This document shows positions 15,387 to 24,698 of a stretch of DNA of 64,000 nt, piece by piece. The notes under the pieces were generated by a model. The model had not been told where the DNA came from. It did no database searches and saw only the letters and a list, made by a program, of their open reading frames with translations. The translations under genes were made by a program, and so were the position numbers. Origin of the DNA: Pseudomonas hunanensis (GTDB lineage: Bacteria > Pseudomonadota > Gammaproteobacteria > Pseudomonadales > Pseudomonadaceae); NCBI RefSeq assembly GCF_013393325.1, contig NZ_QJRC01000080.1, forward strand, positions 124,001-188,000, given 5' to 3'. The first letter of the stretch is position 1. The number at the start of each line of letters is the position of its first letter.

Positions 15387-17359
15387 CGCACATTCCTCAC
15401 GTCAGTCTGGGAAGCGTTGGTCGCTGCAGCCGGCAGGACGCGCAGGCTGGTGTAGTTTTCTTCGGCAAACTTGCGCCCCAGCGAGGGCGACTGCACATGC
15501 AGGTACCAGGCGCCGGCTTCAGGCAGGTTCAGCGCCGCCTGATACACACCCTCGCCCACCTCTTGCAGCTGCAGGTTGCGCGGCATCGACGATGGCGCCA
15601 GAAAGTAGCGCAGGCTCAGGTCGTTCAGGCCCAGGCGTGGCTGGCCGTCGTCGCCGACGATACGCACCCGCGCGGTAAAGTCGCTGTGCTGCGGCAAAGG
15701 CTGGTCGAGGCCGATGAACTCGGCACGCGCGCCCTTGCGTTTGCTGGCATTGGGCGCTGCGGCCACATCGGTGCTGAAGCAATGGATGATCTGCGGCTGG
15801 TTGAGCAGGAAGGCCACGTCGAACTTGCCGGCGGCGGGCAGCTTCACGGTCGAGCCATACACCCCAGGCGCCACTTCACGCAGGCTGCGGTCGACAACGA
15901 TGGCCGCGCGGGCCTGGTGGCCACGGTTGTTGTAGCCGGACATTGGCGCGTTCATGCCTTCGGCGTAGAAGTAGGTGGTGTTGTCCACCGGGTTGACCAC
16001 GAACACCGAGTTGTCATCGCGTGACACCGACAGCCCCTGGGCCAGCGGCAGGTCACCGGCCTGGCGCGGCGCTGCCGGGCCGGCCTCGAAACCTTGCACG
16101 ATCGGTGCACGCCCCTCGCCCAGGCTGGACAGGTTGATCATGGTGACCTTGGGCGAAGCCAGGCCACGTATGTAGGCATAGCCCTTGGTGAAGGTCAGCT
16201 GGTACGGTTCGGCCGCCACCGGGATGTGGTGGATCAGCTTGTCGGTACTGGCATCTATGACCAGCGCCTGGTTCTCCAGGGTATTGAGCACGATGCCGTA
16301 GCGGCCATCGCTGCTGAAGCGCATCGGCCCCAGGCCCTGCTCGGCCTTGACCGTGTGGCGCAGCTGATGGCTGCGGGCGTCGAAGACCCGCACGCTGCCC
16401 TCCTCGCCATCGACCACGTAGACGGCCTGGGACAGCGCCGAATAGCTGACCGAGAGCGGGTGCGGGCCAACCTTGATGGTCTTGGCCAGGCGCATTTCCG
16501 GGATGTCGATGACGCTCAGGGTGCCGCTGTCGCGGTTGCTGACGTAGGCATAGCGCGAGTCAGCGCTGAAGGCGATTTCGTGGTGCCCGGTGCCGGTATT
16601 GAAGCTTTTCAGGGTGTTGCGCCCCGGCACGTCGATCACGGTTACCCCGCCTTTGGCCGGGTCGCTGCTGTTGTTGCCAACCCACAGCCGGTGCTGGTCC
16701 GGCTGCAAGGCCACGCGCAGCGGCTGGTCGCCGGCGTCCAGGTCGGCGACACGGGTGAAGGTTTCGGTGTCGATCACCGCCACCTTGCCGCGCTCGGGGA
16801 TCGACACGAACACCTGCTTGTCGTCGCTGGTAGCCACCCAGTCCATGGGCCGTCCGGGCAGGTCGATGCGGGCCATGGTGCTGGTCACGCCGCCCACCGA
16901 CACAGTCGGGTCGATCACGGTCAGGCTGGCGTCCTTGTTCAGCATCAGCAGGAAGTAGCTGTTCAGGTCGAGCAGCGGCCGGGCCCCGATGCTGCTCTTG
17001 AGAAACAGCGCGACCCGCGCCTTGCAGCTTTGCTCGCGGTCACCCAACGGGGCCGACTGCGCGGGGTCGATCCACGCCCCTGGGGCCATGCCCGACAGCG
17101 GCTGGCCACTGCTCTGGTCGCTGAGCTTGAAACGGATGTTGGCGAAGCTGCCTTCCTTCAGCTCCCCGCCGGCCAACGGTCGGGCTTCGAACTCCACGGT
17201 GACGCCGTCCCGGCTGAGCCGGTGCAGGGCCTGCGGGTCGGCAGGTTCCTGCAACAGCTCGCGCGGGTCGCACCAGAGCTTTTCATACGCCACGCCCAGG
17301 CCAATCAGCGCCACACCCAACATTACCCCCAAGTAAGCAGGGCGAGTCTTTTTGTTCAT
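15383..17359 (-). CDS. Periplasmic beta-propeller protein, YncE/cytochrome-d1-like, with C-terminal Ig-like domains
   Basis: 658 residues with an N-terminal signal or anchor (YLGVMLGVALIGLGVAY). Residues ~150-430 form a seven-blade-type propeller with repeated motifs: VFVSIPERGKVAVIDTET, AYVSNRDSGTLSVIDIPE, VYVVDGEEGSVRVFDARS. C-terminal ~480-640 looks like two Ig-like folds (YGSTVKLPAAGKFDVAFLL, VYQAALNLPEAGAWYLHV) as in FixH/YtkA-type copper-associated proteins. No haem motif. Start is supported by AAAAGGAG before the ATG. It may scaffold or donate copper to the adjacent oxidase (inference). Confidence 0.75.
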   Translation of the reverse strand: MNKKTRPAYLGVMLGVALIGLGVAYEKLWCDPRELLQEPADPQALHRLSRDGVTVEFEARPLAGGELKEGSFANIRFKLSDQSSGQPLSGMAPGAWIDPAQSAPLGDREQSCKARVALFLKSSIGARPLLDLNSYFLLMLNKDASLTVIDPTVSVGGVTSTMARIDLPGRPMDWVATSDDKQVFVSIPERGKVAVIDTETFTRVADLDAGDQPLRVALQPDQHRLWVGNNSSDPAKGGVTVIDVPGRNTLKSFNTGTGHHEIAFSADSRYAYVSNRDSGTLSVIDIPEMRLAKTIKVGPHPLSVSYSALSQAVYVVDGEEGSVRVFDARSHQLRHTVKAEQGLGPMRFSSDGRYGIVLNTLENQALVIDASTDKLIHHIPVAAEPYQLTFTKGYAYIRGLASPKVTMINLSSLGEGRAPIVQGFEAGPAAPRQAGDLPLAQGLSVSRDDNSVFVVNPVDNTTYFYAEGMNAPMSGYNNRGHQARAAIVVDRSLREVAPGVYGSTVKLPAAGKFDVAFLLNQPQIIHCFSTDVAAAPNASKRKGARAEFIGLDQPLPQHSDFTARVRIVGDDGQPRLGLNDLSLRYFLAPSSMPRNLQLQEVGEGVYQAALNLPEAGAWYLHVQSPSLGRKFAEENYTSLRVLPAAATNASQTDVRNVR

Positions 17360-17377
17360 GCTCGCGCTCCTTTTCCG

Positions 17378-20300
17378 TCACTGCGCCGGGGCCGTTGCCG
17401 GCGGCGCTTCGTTGGTCACCCGCAAGATTCCCCACAGCCCCGAAAGGTTGCCGTAGGCGGCGTAGTCGCGGAACAGGTAGTCACCCGCCACCGCGTTGGC
17501 ACCGCCGGCACTGGGCAGCATGAAGCTGAAGTGCGCCGCTGGCAGTACGCTTTCCTGCGCGCCGATATACATGGCCATCGGGTTGTTGCCGAAGCGCACC
17601 GAACCGATACCCGGCAGACTCATCGGGTAGCCGTCCACATCACTCTTCTCGGCTTGGTAGTTGTGCAGTGGCCATATGTGCCCGTCCAGCTGATAGACCA
17701 TGCCGCGGCTGCCCCCACTGGGCATCACGATATGGTTGCGCACGGGCTGACCAGGCTTGGCGTACAGCACCGGGGTCTGCGGGTCGCCACCGACCAAGGC
17801 GTTGGCGTACGCCATGTGGGCGTTGGGCACATCACCAAAGCCCAGGCCATTGGCGCGGCCGAATGGCGAGTCGGGGGCCATGCCGAAGCGCAGCCACAAC
17901 GGCTCGGTCTTGTAGTTGACCGCCATGTTGCCGTTGTCCTGCGGGTCACCGGCAGCGCCGTTGCCTTCGGTATTGATGCCTTCTACCGGGCGACCATCGG
18001 CCCAGCGCATGTTCAGCGCACGTTGCCACACCGTGACGAAGTCGCGGTAATCCGGCTGGCCGCTGACCTTCACCGTGGCCTGGGCACGGGTGGCGGTGTC
18101 TTCGGTCCAGGTGGCGGTTTGCGGCAGAATGCTCATGGCGCCCACCAGGCCTTTTTGCGGCTGCTTGATGAAGTCCGACGGGGTCAGGTTGAGGCCGCCA
18201 AACTCGATGGCCGTGGTGTTGATGTTGTCCACGGTGCGGCCAAGTTGCGACACCGGTTTGCCTTCACGCTCCAGGTGGCCGGCGTAGTACTGGTACACCT
18301 TGGTTGGGTAGGCGCCGCTGGTGCCGGCACGGGGTGGCACGGTCTGCACCGGGTTCAGGCCAACGTTGGCACCGTCGGACTTGGTGATGTCGTAGGCCAG
18401 CAACTGGGCATGCAGGCCCACGTGGCTGGACGGCCGCATCAGGTTGTTGGCGAAGGCGGTGGAGCCCTCGCTACCGAAGCGGTCACGCTTGACCACGTTG
18501 TGCATCACGGCGGTACTTGGCAGGTCTGGCATCACCAGTGGCAGGCGGTTTTCCAGGGTGATGCTGATGCAGTCGCCAGCGTTGGCGCGCAGTACCAGCG
18601 GCTCTACCGGGACACCTGCCTTGAGCTTGCCAGTGCTGGCATCGAGGTCGGCCTTGCGCACATACAGGATCGCGGTCGGGTCATGCAGCGGTGCACTGTG
18701 ACCACCGATGGTGAAAGGTTCCCCATCTTCGGGGTCTACCCCACTCACCAGCGGGATGGCGGTTCTACGGCTGTTGAACACCAGGGTGCCGCCGTTGGCC
18801 TTGAGCGCGCCACCCACGTGCTGGCCGATGCCCGCCGGGTCGTTGATGCTGACGCCGTTGCGGTTTTCGAGAATGTCGTTGGCCAGGGCCGCGACAATCT
18901 CATAGTTGCGCTTGACCGTGGTGCGGGTGCCGATGCCGTTGGGGTTGGCCGTGGTTTTCGGGCAGATGCCGTCAAAGTTCACGGTGTTGCGCATGGCCAC
19001 CGGTTGCGGGTTGTTAGGCAGCGCAAACAGGTCGGCACGTTGCACGGTGTAGTTGCGCATGATGCCCCATATACCGTTCCAATAGCCTTCCAGGGCGGCG
19101 TCCAGCGAATACAGGTAGTCGCCGTTGGTGGCTGCGGAACTCGAGATCATCGACACCGGCGCCATGAAGCCCAGTTGCTCGGAAATGCCGATCATCTGTG
19201 ATGACTTCCAGCCCGAGTTGGAGCTATTGCCGAAACCGGTACCGTTCTGCAGCCATTTCACGCCATGCAGGGTGACGTTGTGCTCTTCTTCGTGGCCCCC
19301 GGCGTGCATGCGCAGACGCACGTTGTCACCGGAGTAGGTGCGCAGCAACGGGGTGAATGGGTCGCCCGGTTCGGCGCCAGCCTTGTTGATGTGCGGCGGG
19401 AACAGCGTGGTGCCGCCGGTAGGGCCAACCGCCGAGGTGATCGCCGAAGGCGCCAGGTTCATCGCCGGGATGGCGCGGTCGGTACGGGTTTGCAGGGCAT
19501 AGCTAAGGTCGCCGGCCAGGCCGTCGGCCTGCATGCCACGCTTGCCGTCCGGGCCGACCTTGTTCGGGTCGTACACGCGCAGCGCCAACGGTTCGTTACG
19601 GTAGTTGACGACGAACATGCCTGGGTCGTCCACCGAGATCGCCTGCGGGCATGGCCGGCTTGGGCAGCCAGGGTTGATACCGCCACGTTCTTCGACGATG
19701 GCTTCAAGCAGGTTCGACGCCTTGCCGCGCACTGGGGGGTTGATGGCGTAGCGGAAGCTGTCAGCGGTGGCAGGGTACGACTGGGCATTGGGGATGCCGT
19801 CTGGCCCTGCGCCCACGTAAACACCCGCTTCATAAGCATGCTGGAAGTCGCTGTACTCCAGGAAGAACTCGCGGTAGCTATCGTTCTTGCCATCGCCATC
19901 GTGGTCGCCGGTCTGGATCACTGCCTGCCACGAGGTCGGGCCGCCATCCTGGCGCGTGGCCGGGTTGTACAGCTGCTCACCGGTTTCGGCGTGGTACCAG
20001 GTGGAGCCAGCGGGTTCGGCCAGCACGGTGGCATACAGGCCCAGTTGCTGGTGGGTCGATGGGCCAAGGTGGTCATGGGTGAAGATGGTACCCAGGCCAC
20101 GGTCGACGTTGTACACGTTCACCAGCGGGTCGGCGAACCAGCGCTGCATGGCAGTGCGTGCGCCCAGCCAGTCGGCGCGGCCGAAGCGGCCGAAGTACGG
20201 GTGCTGCTTGGCTTTCGGGCAGGCAGCGGTGCCGTCGCGGCTATCGCCCTCGGTGCAGCCGTTGTAGGCACGGATGGCATGTACGCGCTCGACCACGCTG

Positions 20301-23212
20301 CCGGGCGAGAGAATGCCGTCTTCGTAGTTCCAGCCGTTGGCCGAGCCATCGGCAGCGGTCAGGTCCCATTTAGGCAGGTGGATGTGCTGGCCGATCACGT
20401 CGGTCGGGGTGCGCACCTGGTAGTCGTCCATCTCGTAGATGTTCGGGATCAGGTTGGTGTGCTGGTACATGGTGCAGTCGAAGGTGTTCATGCGCATCAC
20501 CAGTGGCTCTGGTGGGCGCTGCTTGGTAATCACCGGCCAGGCGTCTTCCCATAGGGCAATGATGCGTGCCTGTGGGAAGTGGTAGCCGACCTTGTTGTAC
20601 ACCGCGTCGAATTGAATATTGGCACCTTTGTAGATACGTGGGCGGTCGGCGGTAAAGGCCGAAGCGCCACGGAAGTTCAGGCCGGTAGGGCTCTCGCCGC
20701 TAAAGAACTCGCCCACGCCCGAAGACTGGGTCAAGCGTTTGCCACGGTCATCCATGCACGGTTCGTAGTACGGTGCGCCGGCGGTGGGCAAGGCACCGTT
20801 GGTGCGGAATGCCTTGGCCACGGGTTGGCTGCCAGGGATCAGGGCATAGCTGGGGTGTTCGGCCATGGCGTGGAACTGCATGGCAGCCTGCTCGACATCG
20901 GTGCCCTCTTCCGGTAGGTAGATGGGCTTGGCCTTGTGCACGACCTTGGTGAAGTCCAGCTTGGTGGTGGTGGTCTCGGCTTCGCCGCCGGCCGAAACGC
21001 CGTCCAGCGCGTGGCGACCAAGGCCACCGTCCCAGCCATCGACCTGGTTCGCATCCAGGTTGGCCCACAGGGCTTTGCCGCTGTCTTTCAGCTGCCGGGC
21101 CAGGGCCGGGTCGAGCATGTCCAGCGGCGGGGTGGGTGGGCGGTTGCCGACGCTGCTTTCCATGCCGCCGATCCAGAATGGGTAACCTGGGTTTTTCAGG
21201 GTGCCGTCGGCATTTCGGTTGGCTTCGGTACGATCGACCAATGCCAGCGAGCCGACAGCCTTGCGCACGGGGGGTTGGTTGGCGTGGTCGTCATCGCCCT
21301 CCTCATCGTCGTCATCATCGTCATTGGCAGCGACCAGCGTTTCGGAGAGTTTGGGTACCACCACCACTTTGCCAGGCATCGGTGCCATGGCTTTGCCCGG
21401 CAGCGGCACGATGGCCGGGATCGGCGTGCCGGCGACGATCTCGCCATCGGGTAGCGCCCGAGCGCCCGCTGCCGGTTTGCCGCTACGCAAGGCGAATGGC
21501 GTACTGTGGAAGCCATTCTCGCCCTGCCCACTCACCTCCAGGCGGGTGCCTTCTTCGAACACATCGTGTACCCGCCACATGGCCCACATGCCTTGGGCGA
21601 AATGCGGGTAGAAGTGGCAGTGGTAGATGGCATCGCCGGCCACCCGGTTGCGGTTGCCCGAACCACCGTTGGCGATCTCGTAGGTGTAGCCGACACCGGC
21701 GCCGATACCTTGGGCATCGATGTAGTCAGAGTTGTCGTCATTGGGGTTGAACAGCCACTGGTGGCCGTGCAGGTGGAAGATGTGCTGCTCATGCCCGTTG
21801 TGGGTGTTGCGGAACTTGGTGAAGTCGCCGATGTAGCTGTGGTGCACGTTGGCAGGTTCCGAGGGGTACAGGGCCATGCTGGCTTTGACCCCAACGGCAC
21901 TGGCCGGCGGGACTTCGCCTGGGCGGATGTGCTCCAGGCCGACGTTGGCCGGCACATCCACCAGGGTGCCGATGTCGCCGACGGTATGGGCGCTGAGGAA
22001 GAACTCTTCGTAAGCGCACGACAGGCAGTCGTGCATCGGGCCCACCCCCAGGCGGTTGGCCACCACTTCGGCGCCCATGCCACCGGAGCCATAGTTGATC
22101 ATGAAGGAGTCACGCGTCGGCTCCAGTACATGGCCCATCACAGGGTCCGCCCAGTAGCCGGGGAACGCCTGAGTGCCCGCGACCTCGTCGGCGAACTGCG
22201 AGGCGAAATCGCGGAACGCCTCCAGGCGGTTGGGCAGCGCCGGGTTGCGCTTGCCCATGCTTTCCAGTGGGTAGGTCGACTTGGGGAAGCTGCCGTCGGG
22301 GTTTGGGCCCATGACGATGGCATCGGTTTCGCTGTTGATGATCTCGTTACCGTTGACCATGGCTATGATCGGCTTGCCGGCCTTGCCTTCGGCGATCCAT
22401 GGTTCTACTTGCGGGTAACGAGCTTCGTAGTCGATCACCGGCTGGCCGGTGGCAGTACGGCCAGTGGTGGCCAGGCGCATTTCTTCTTCGGTGAGGGTGT
22501 TGCGGTAGGTGCGGCCAAGCTTGGGCACCACCACCACCTGGCCGAACAGGCCATTGGCAACGTTGCCCGCCGTGCCTTCACCGCCAAACGTGGCGGCTTT
22601 GCTGGTAGCGGCAAAGGCACCTTCGCGCTCGGCATACAAGGTGTAGCTGCGGGTGCTGCCGGGGCTGACGAAGAAGTTGCCATTGCGCCCGGTGTAGGCA
22701 GAAATGTCGGCGATGCTATTGACCGCCTGCATACCGTTGACCTGGAAGCCGACCATGCGCTCGGCCACCTGTTCGTCGGCAACGAAGCCTTCATCCGCTT
22801 CGTTTTCCACCTCTTCACCCTCGGGCCCCTCTGCCTCGATACCGTGCTTGTTGGGGTTGGCCCGGTAATCGAGCAGGTTGGTCAGGTTGACCGTGAGGCA
22901 GTCACCGGCAGCCACGCGCAGCACGATCGGCCGTGGGCGCTTGTCCGGGCGCAGCGTAACCTTGCCGGGTACCGCAGCCCCGCCTCTGCTAAGCGGCACC
23001 TGCTTGTCGTCCACCACATCCTCGCGGAGCGCGAACAGCATGCCGTTGGCGTTTTGCGCACCAAGGCGGTTGAACATCAGGGGTTGGTCCAGTGCCACCA
23101 CATTGGCGACCAAGGTGCGCTGGCACTGCACGGCCGCCTCGCTGGTCGATTCCCAACCCAGCAGGGCCAGAACGAGTGATGACAGAAGGGGGCCTTTGCG
23201 TGGCGTAGTCAT
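17378..23212 (-). CDS. Giant multicopper oxidase, MnxG/McoA type (Mn(II) oxidase candidate)
   Basis: 1944 residues from the ATG at 23212, chosen because GGAGGT lies just before it. Signal peptide, then cupredoxin domains. Copper motifs: HIFHLHGHQW (~480), YHCHFYPHFAQGMW (~530, the type 1 Cys), FTHDHLGPSTHQQLG (~1042), HEEEHNVTLHG (~1305), QLDGHIWPLH (~1840). Three domains end alike (GMWAMWRVHD, GIWGIMRNYT, GLWGILRVTN), but only the first keeps His-Cys-His. An Asp/Glu run lies at ~630. Length and neighbours match the large Mn(II) oxidases of P. putida GB-1; I cannot tell MnxG from McoA. Substrate is inferred. Confidence 0.88.
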   Translation of the reverse strand: MTTPRKGPLLSSLVLALLGWESTSEAAVQCQRTLVANVVALDQPLMFNRLGAQNANGMLFALREDVVDDKQVPLSRGGAAVPGKVTLRPDKRPRPIVLRVAAGDCLTVNLTNLLDYRANPNKHGIEAEGPEGEEVENEADEGFVADEQVAERMVGFQVNGMQAVNSIADISAYTGRNGNFFVSPGSTRSYTLYAEREGAFAATSKAATFGGEGTAGNVANGLFGQVVVVPKLGRTYRNTLTEEEMRLATTGRTATGQPVIDYEARYPQVEPWIAEGKAGKPIIAMVNGNEIINSETDAIVMGPNPDGSFPKSTYPLESMGKRNPALPNRLEAFRDFASQFADEVAGTQAFPGYWADPVMGHVLEPTRDSFMINYGSGGMGAEVVANRLGVGPMHDCLSCAYEEFFLSAHTVGDIGTLVDVPANVGLEHIRPGEVPPASAVGVKASMALYPSEPANVHHSYIGDFTKFRNTHNGHEQHIFHLHGHQWLFNPNDDNSDYIDAQGIGAGVGYTYEIANGGSGNRNRVAGDAIYHCHFYPHFAQGMWAMWRVHDVFEEGTRLEVSGQGENGFHSTPFALRSGKPAAGARALPDGEIVAGTPIPAIVPLPGKAMAPMPGKVVVVPKLSETLVAANDDDDDDEEGDDDHANQPPVRKAVGSLALVDRTEANRNADGTLKNPGYPFWIGGMESSVGNRPPTPPLDMLDPALARQLKDSGKALWANLDANQVDGWDGGLGRHALDGVSAGGEAETTTTKLDFTKVVHKAKPIYLPEEGTDVEQAAMQFHAMAEHPSYALIPGSQPVAKAFRTNGALPTAGAPYYEPCMDDRGKRLTQSSGVGEFFSGESPTGLNFRGASAFTADRPRIYKGANIQFDAVYNKVGYHFPQARIIALWEDAWPVITKQRPPEPLVMRMNTFDCTMYQHTNLIPNIYEMDDYQVRTPTDVIGQHIHLPKWDLTAADGSANGWNYEDGILSPGSVVERVHAIRAYNGCTEGDSRDGTAACPKAKQHPYFGRFGRADWLGARTAMQRWFADPLVNVYNVDRGLGTIFTHDHLGPSTHQQLGLYATVLAEPAGSTWYHAETGEQLYNPATRQDGGPTSWQAVIQTGDHDGDGKNDSYREFFLEYSDFQHAYEAGVYVGAGPDGIPNAQSYPATADSFRYAINPPVRGKASNLLEAIVEERGGINPGCPSRPCPQAISVDDPGMFVVNYRNEPLALRVYDPNKVGPDGKRGMQADGLAGDLSYALQTRTDRAIPAMNLAPSAITSAVGPTGGTTLFPPHINKAGAEPGDPFTPLLRTYSGDNVRLRMHAGGHEEEHNVTLHGVKWLQNGTGFGNSSNSGWKSSQMIGISEQLGFMAPVSMISSSAATNGDYLYSLDAALEGYWNGIWGIMRNYTVQRADLFALPNNPQPVAMRNTVNFDGICPKTTANPNGIGTRTTVKRNYEIVAALANDILENRNGVSINDPAGIGQHVGGALKANGGTLVFNSRRTAIPLVSGVDPEDGEPFTIGGHSAPLHDPTAILYVRKADLDASTGKLKAGVPVEPLVLRANAGDCISITLENRLPLVMPDLPSTAVMHNVVKRDRFGSEGSTAFANNLMRPSSHVGLHAQLLAYDITKSDGANVGLNPVQTVPPRAGTSGAYPTKVYQYYAGHLEREGKPVSQLGRTVDNINTTAIEFGGLNLTPSDFIKQPQKGLVGAMSILPQTATWTEDTATRAQATVKVSGQPDYRDFVTVWQRALNMRWADGRPVEGINTEGNGAAGDPQDNGNMAVNYKTEPLWLRFGMAPDSPFGRANGLGFGDVPNAHMAYANALVGGDPQTPVLYAKPGQPVRNHIVMPSGGSRGMVYQLDGHIWPLHNYQAEKSDVDGYPMSLPGIGSVRFGNNPMAMYIGAQESVLPAAHFSFMLPSAGGANAVAGDYLFRDYAAYGNLSGLWGILRVTNEAPPATAPAQ

Positions 23213-23251
23213 GCTGCACCTCCGGGACACAGGAACTCTGCGGGGAGCTGC

Positions 23252-23267
23252 AGCAAGGTGTATGCCA
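23252..23267 (-). promoter_or_regulatory. Sigma-54 promoter of the multicopper-oxidase operon
   Basis: The minus strand reads TGGCATACACCTTGCT: GG and GC at exact -24/-12 spacing and a full TTGC. The start point would fall about 28 bp before the oxidase ATG. The G-rich palindromes at 23318-23359 lie upstream. Confidence 0.8.
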
Positions 23268-23317
23268 GAAGATAATATTCCTCCTTATCAATAAGTTATG
23301 AGATCAACCGAAACAGA

Positions 23318-23359
23318 TTGGGGAGGATCCCCCAACGGATTTCCCAGAATCGGGGGGGG
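23318..23359. promoter_or_regulatory. Upstream palindromes of the oxidase promoter
   Basis: TTGGGG-AGGAT-CCCCCAA at 23318-23335 is followed by TTCCC-AGAATC-GGGGG at 23341-23356. The second has the same arms and 6 bp spacer as the two sites before the xcm operon. Distance to the -24 box is about 80 bp, suitable for an enhancer-binding activator. Confidence 0.55.
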
Positions 23360-23408
23360 CCGCATCGCAGCGTTTGATGTCGATGCGGCGGCTCCCACGA
23401 ATTCGCTG

Positions 23409-24173
23409 TCAGCCGACCAGACCGCGAACACAAAAGTACAAGATCGACGGGCCCATCAGGCAACCCAGTCCAGTATGGAAAGTGGCCGTCAAAGCCCCAT
23501 ACGGCACCAACCGCCGATCCGTCGCGGCCAGCCCGGCCGTCACCCCCGACACCGTCCCCGCCAACCCACCGAACACCATCGCCGAGCGTGGGTTGTCCAG
23601 CGCCAGCAGGCGCGCCGATACAGGGGTGAACACCATCACCAGAATCGCCTTGATCAACCCGGTGGCAATCGACAGGGCCATCACATCCGAACTGGCCCCC
23701 AGCGCCGCCCCGGTCACAGGCCCGACGATATAGGTCACCGCACCCGCACCGATGGTGGTCATGCTCACCGCATCGCGGTAACCGAAGGCGTAAGCCACCG
23801 CTGCGCCAACAATGAACGGCAACACAGTGCCCAGCAACAGCGCCACCGCGCCGATCATGCCGGCTTTGCGCGCCTCGGTGGCCTGCACCTCGAAAGCCGT
23901 GGCGACAATGGCGAAGTCACGCAGCATGGCCCCGCCCATCAGGCCGATACCGGAGAACAGCGCCATGTCGGCCAGGCCTTTCTGGCCGCCGGTGAGGGTG
24001 CCGCCGACCCAGGCCAGGACCAGGCCAATGACGATGGCGATGGCCGAGCCGTGCACGCGGCCGAAGGTCAGGTACTTCGACAGCACGACCGACAACCACA
24101 TGATTGCGCCTACCGCCGCGAAGGCAGTGATCAGGCCGTTGTGTTCCAAGGCACTTTCAATGATGGGCCACAT
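23409..24173 (-). CDS. madM: Malonate transporter subunit MadM
   Basis: 254 residues with about 8-9 membrane helices; motifs YLTFGRVHGSAIAIVIGL, FSGIGLMGGAMLRDFAIVATAFEVQ and GAGAVTYIVGP fit MadM. With MadL it forms the sodium-dependent malonate importer. The ATG at 24173 is chosen over a TTG two codons earlier because GGAGGT is 8 nt upstream. Last gene of the mdc operon. Confidence 0.9.
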   Translation of the reverse strand: MWPIIESALEHNGLITAFAAVGAIMWLSVVLSKYLTFGRVHGSAIAIVIGLVLAWVGGTLTGGQKGLADMALFSGIGLMGGAMLRDFAIVATAFEVQATEARKAGMIGAVALLLGTVLPFIVGAAVAYAFGYRDAVSMTTIGAGAVTYIVGPVTGAALGASSDVMALSIATGLIKAILVMVFTPVSARLLALDNPRSAMVFGGLAGTVSGVTAGLAATDRRLVPYGALTATFHTGLGCLMGPSILYFCVRGLVG

Positions 24174-24175
24174 GT

Positions 24176-24598
24176 TCAACGACCTCCTGCAGGGGCAACC
24201 TGCGCACTGGCTTCAGGGGTGGGGTCAAGCGCGGGCAAAGGCTCGCCGCGATGGCTGCGGCTGATCAGGGCGATGGTCGCGCCGCACACCAGCACCGCGC
24301 CCACCGCCGCCAGCAGCGCCACCGGCCCGCCGTGCAGGGCGGTGACCACGTTCTGCTGGGCGGCCATGGCCACCACAACCGGGATGTACATGGCGCCCCA
24401 GAAGCCCACGCCAAACTCGCATTCCTTGCTCATGCCACCGTTGCGGTGCATATAAAGGCGTGCGCAGATCAGCAGGATCATGGCGATGCCAACCCCACCC
24501 ACATTGGATTTGACGCCCAGCAGCACGCCCAGGAAGTCGCCGACGATAACGCCGGCCAGCGTGCAGACTGCCAGCAGTGCCACACCATAGATGATCAT
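24176..24598 (-). CDS. madL: Malonate transporter subunit MadL
   Basis: 140 residues, about four membrane helices (MIIYGVALLAVCTLAGVIVGDFLG, GVGIAMILLICARLYM, MYIPVVVAMAAQQNVV). This is the small subunit of the two-part malonate transporter. Its stop abuts the madM ribosome site. About 100 bp separate it from mdcH, including a REP remnant near 24670-24686; this gap could hold a secondary promoter or processing site. Confidence 0.9.
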   Translation of the reverse strand: MIIYGVALLAVCTLAGVIVGDFLGVLLGVKSNVGGVGIAMILLICARLYMHRNGGMSKECEFGVGFWGAMYIPVVVAMAAQQNVVTALHGGPVALLAAVGAVLVCGATIALISRSHRGEPLPALDPTPEASAQVAPAGGR

Positions 24599-24698
24599 TG
24601 TTGTTGCCCTCAGATAGTGTCGAAGTTGCTTGTTGTTGTTCTTCGTAAACACACTTGCCCGGCTCACGCGGTCAATGTGGGAGCGCATCAGCCTGCCA

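Noticed and set aside
16094..23179. Long plus-strand open frames over the oxidase (16094-19201, 19265-20554, 21506-23179)
   Set aside because: Antisense to a protein with intact copper motifs; low-complexity translation and no ribosome sites.
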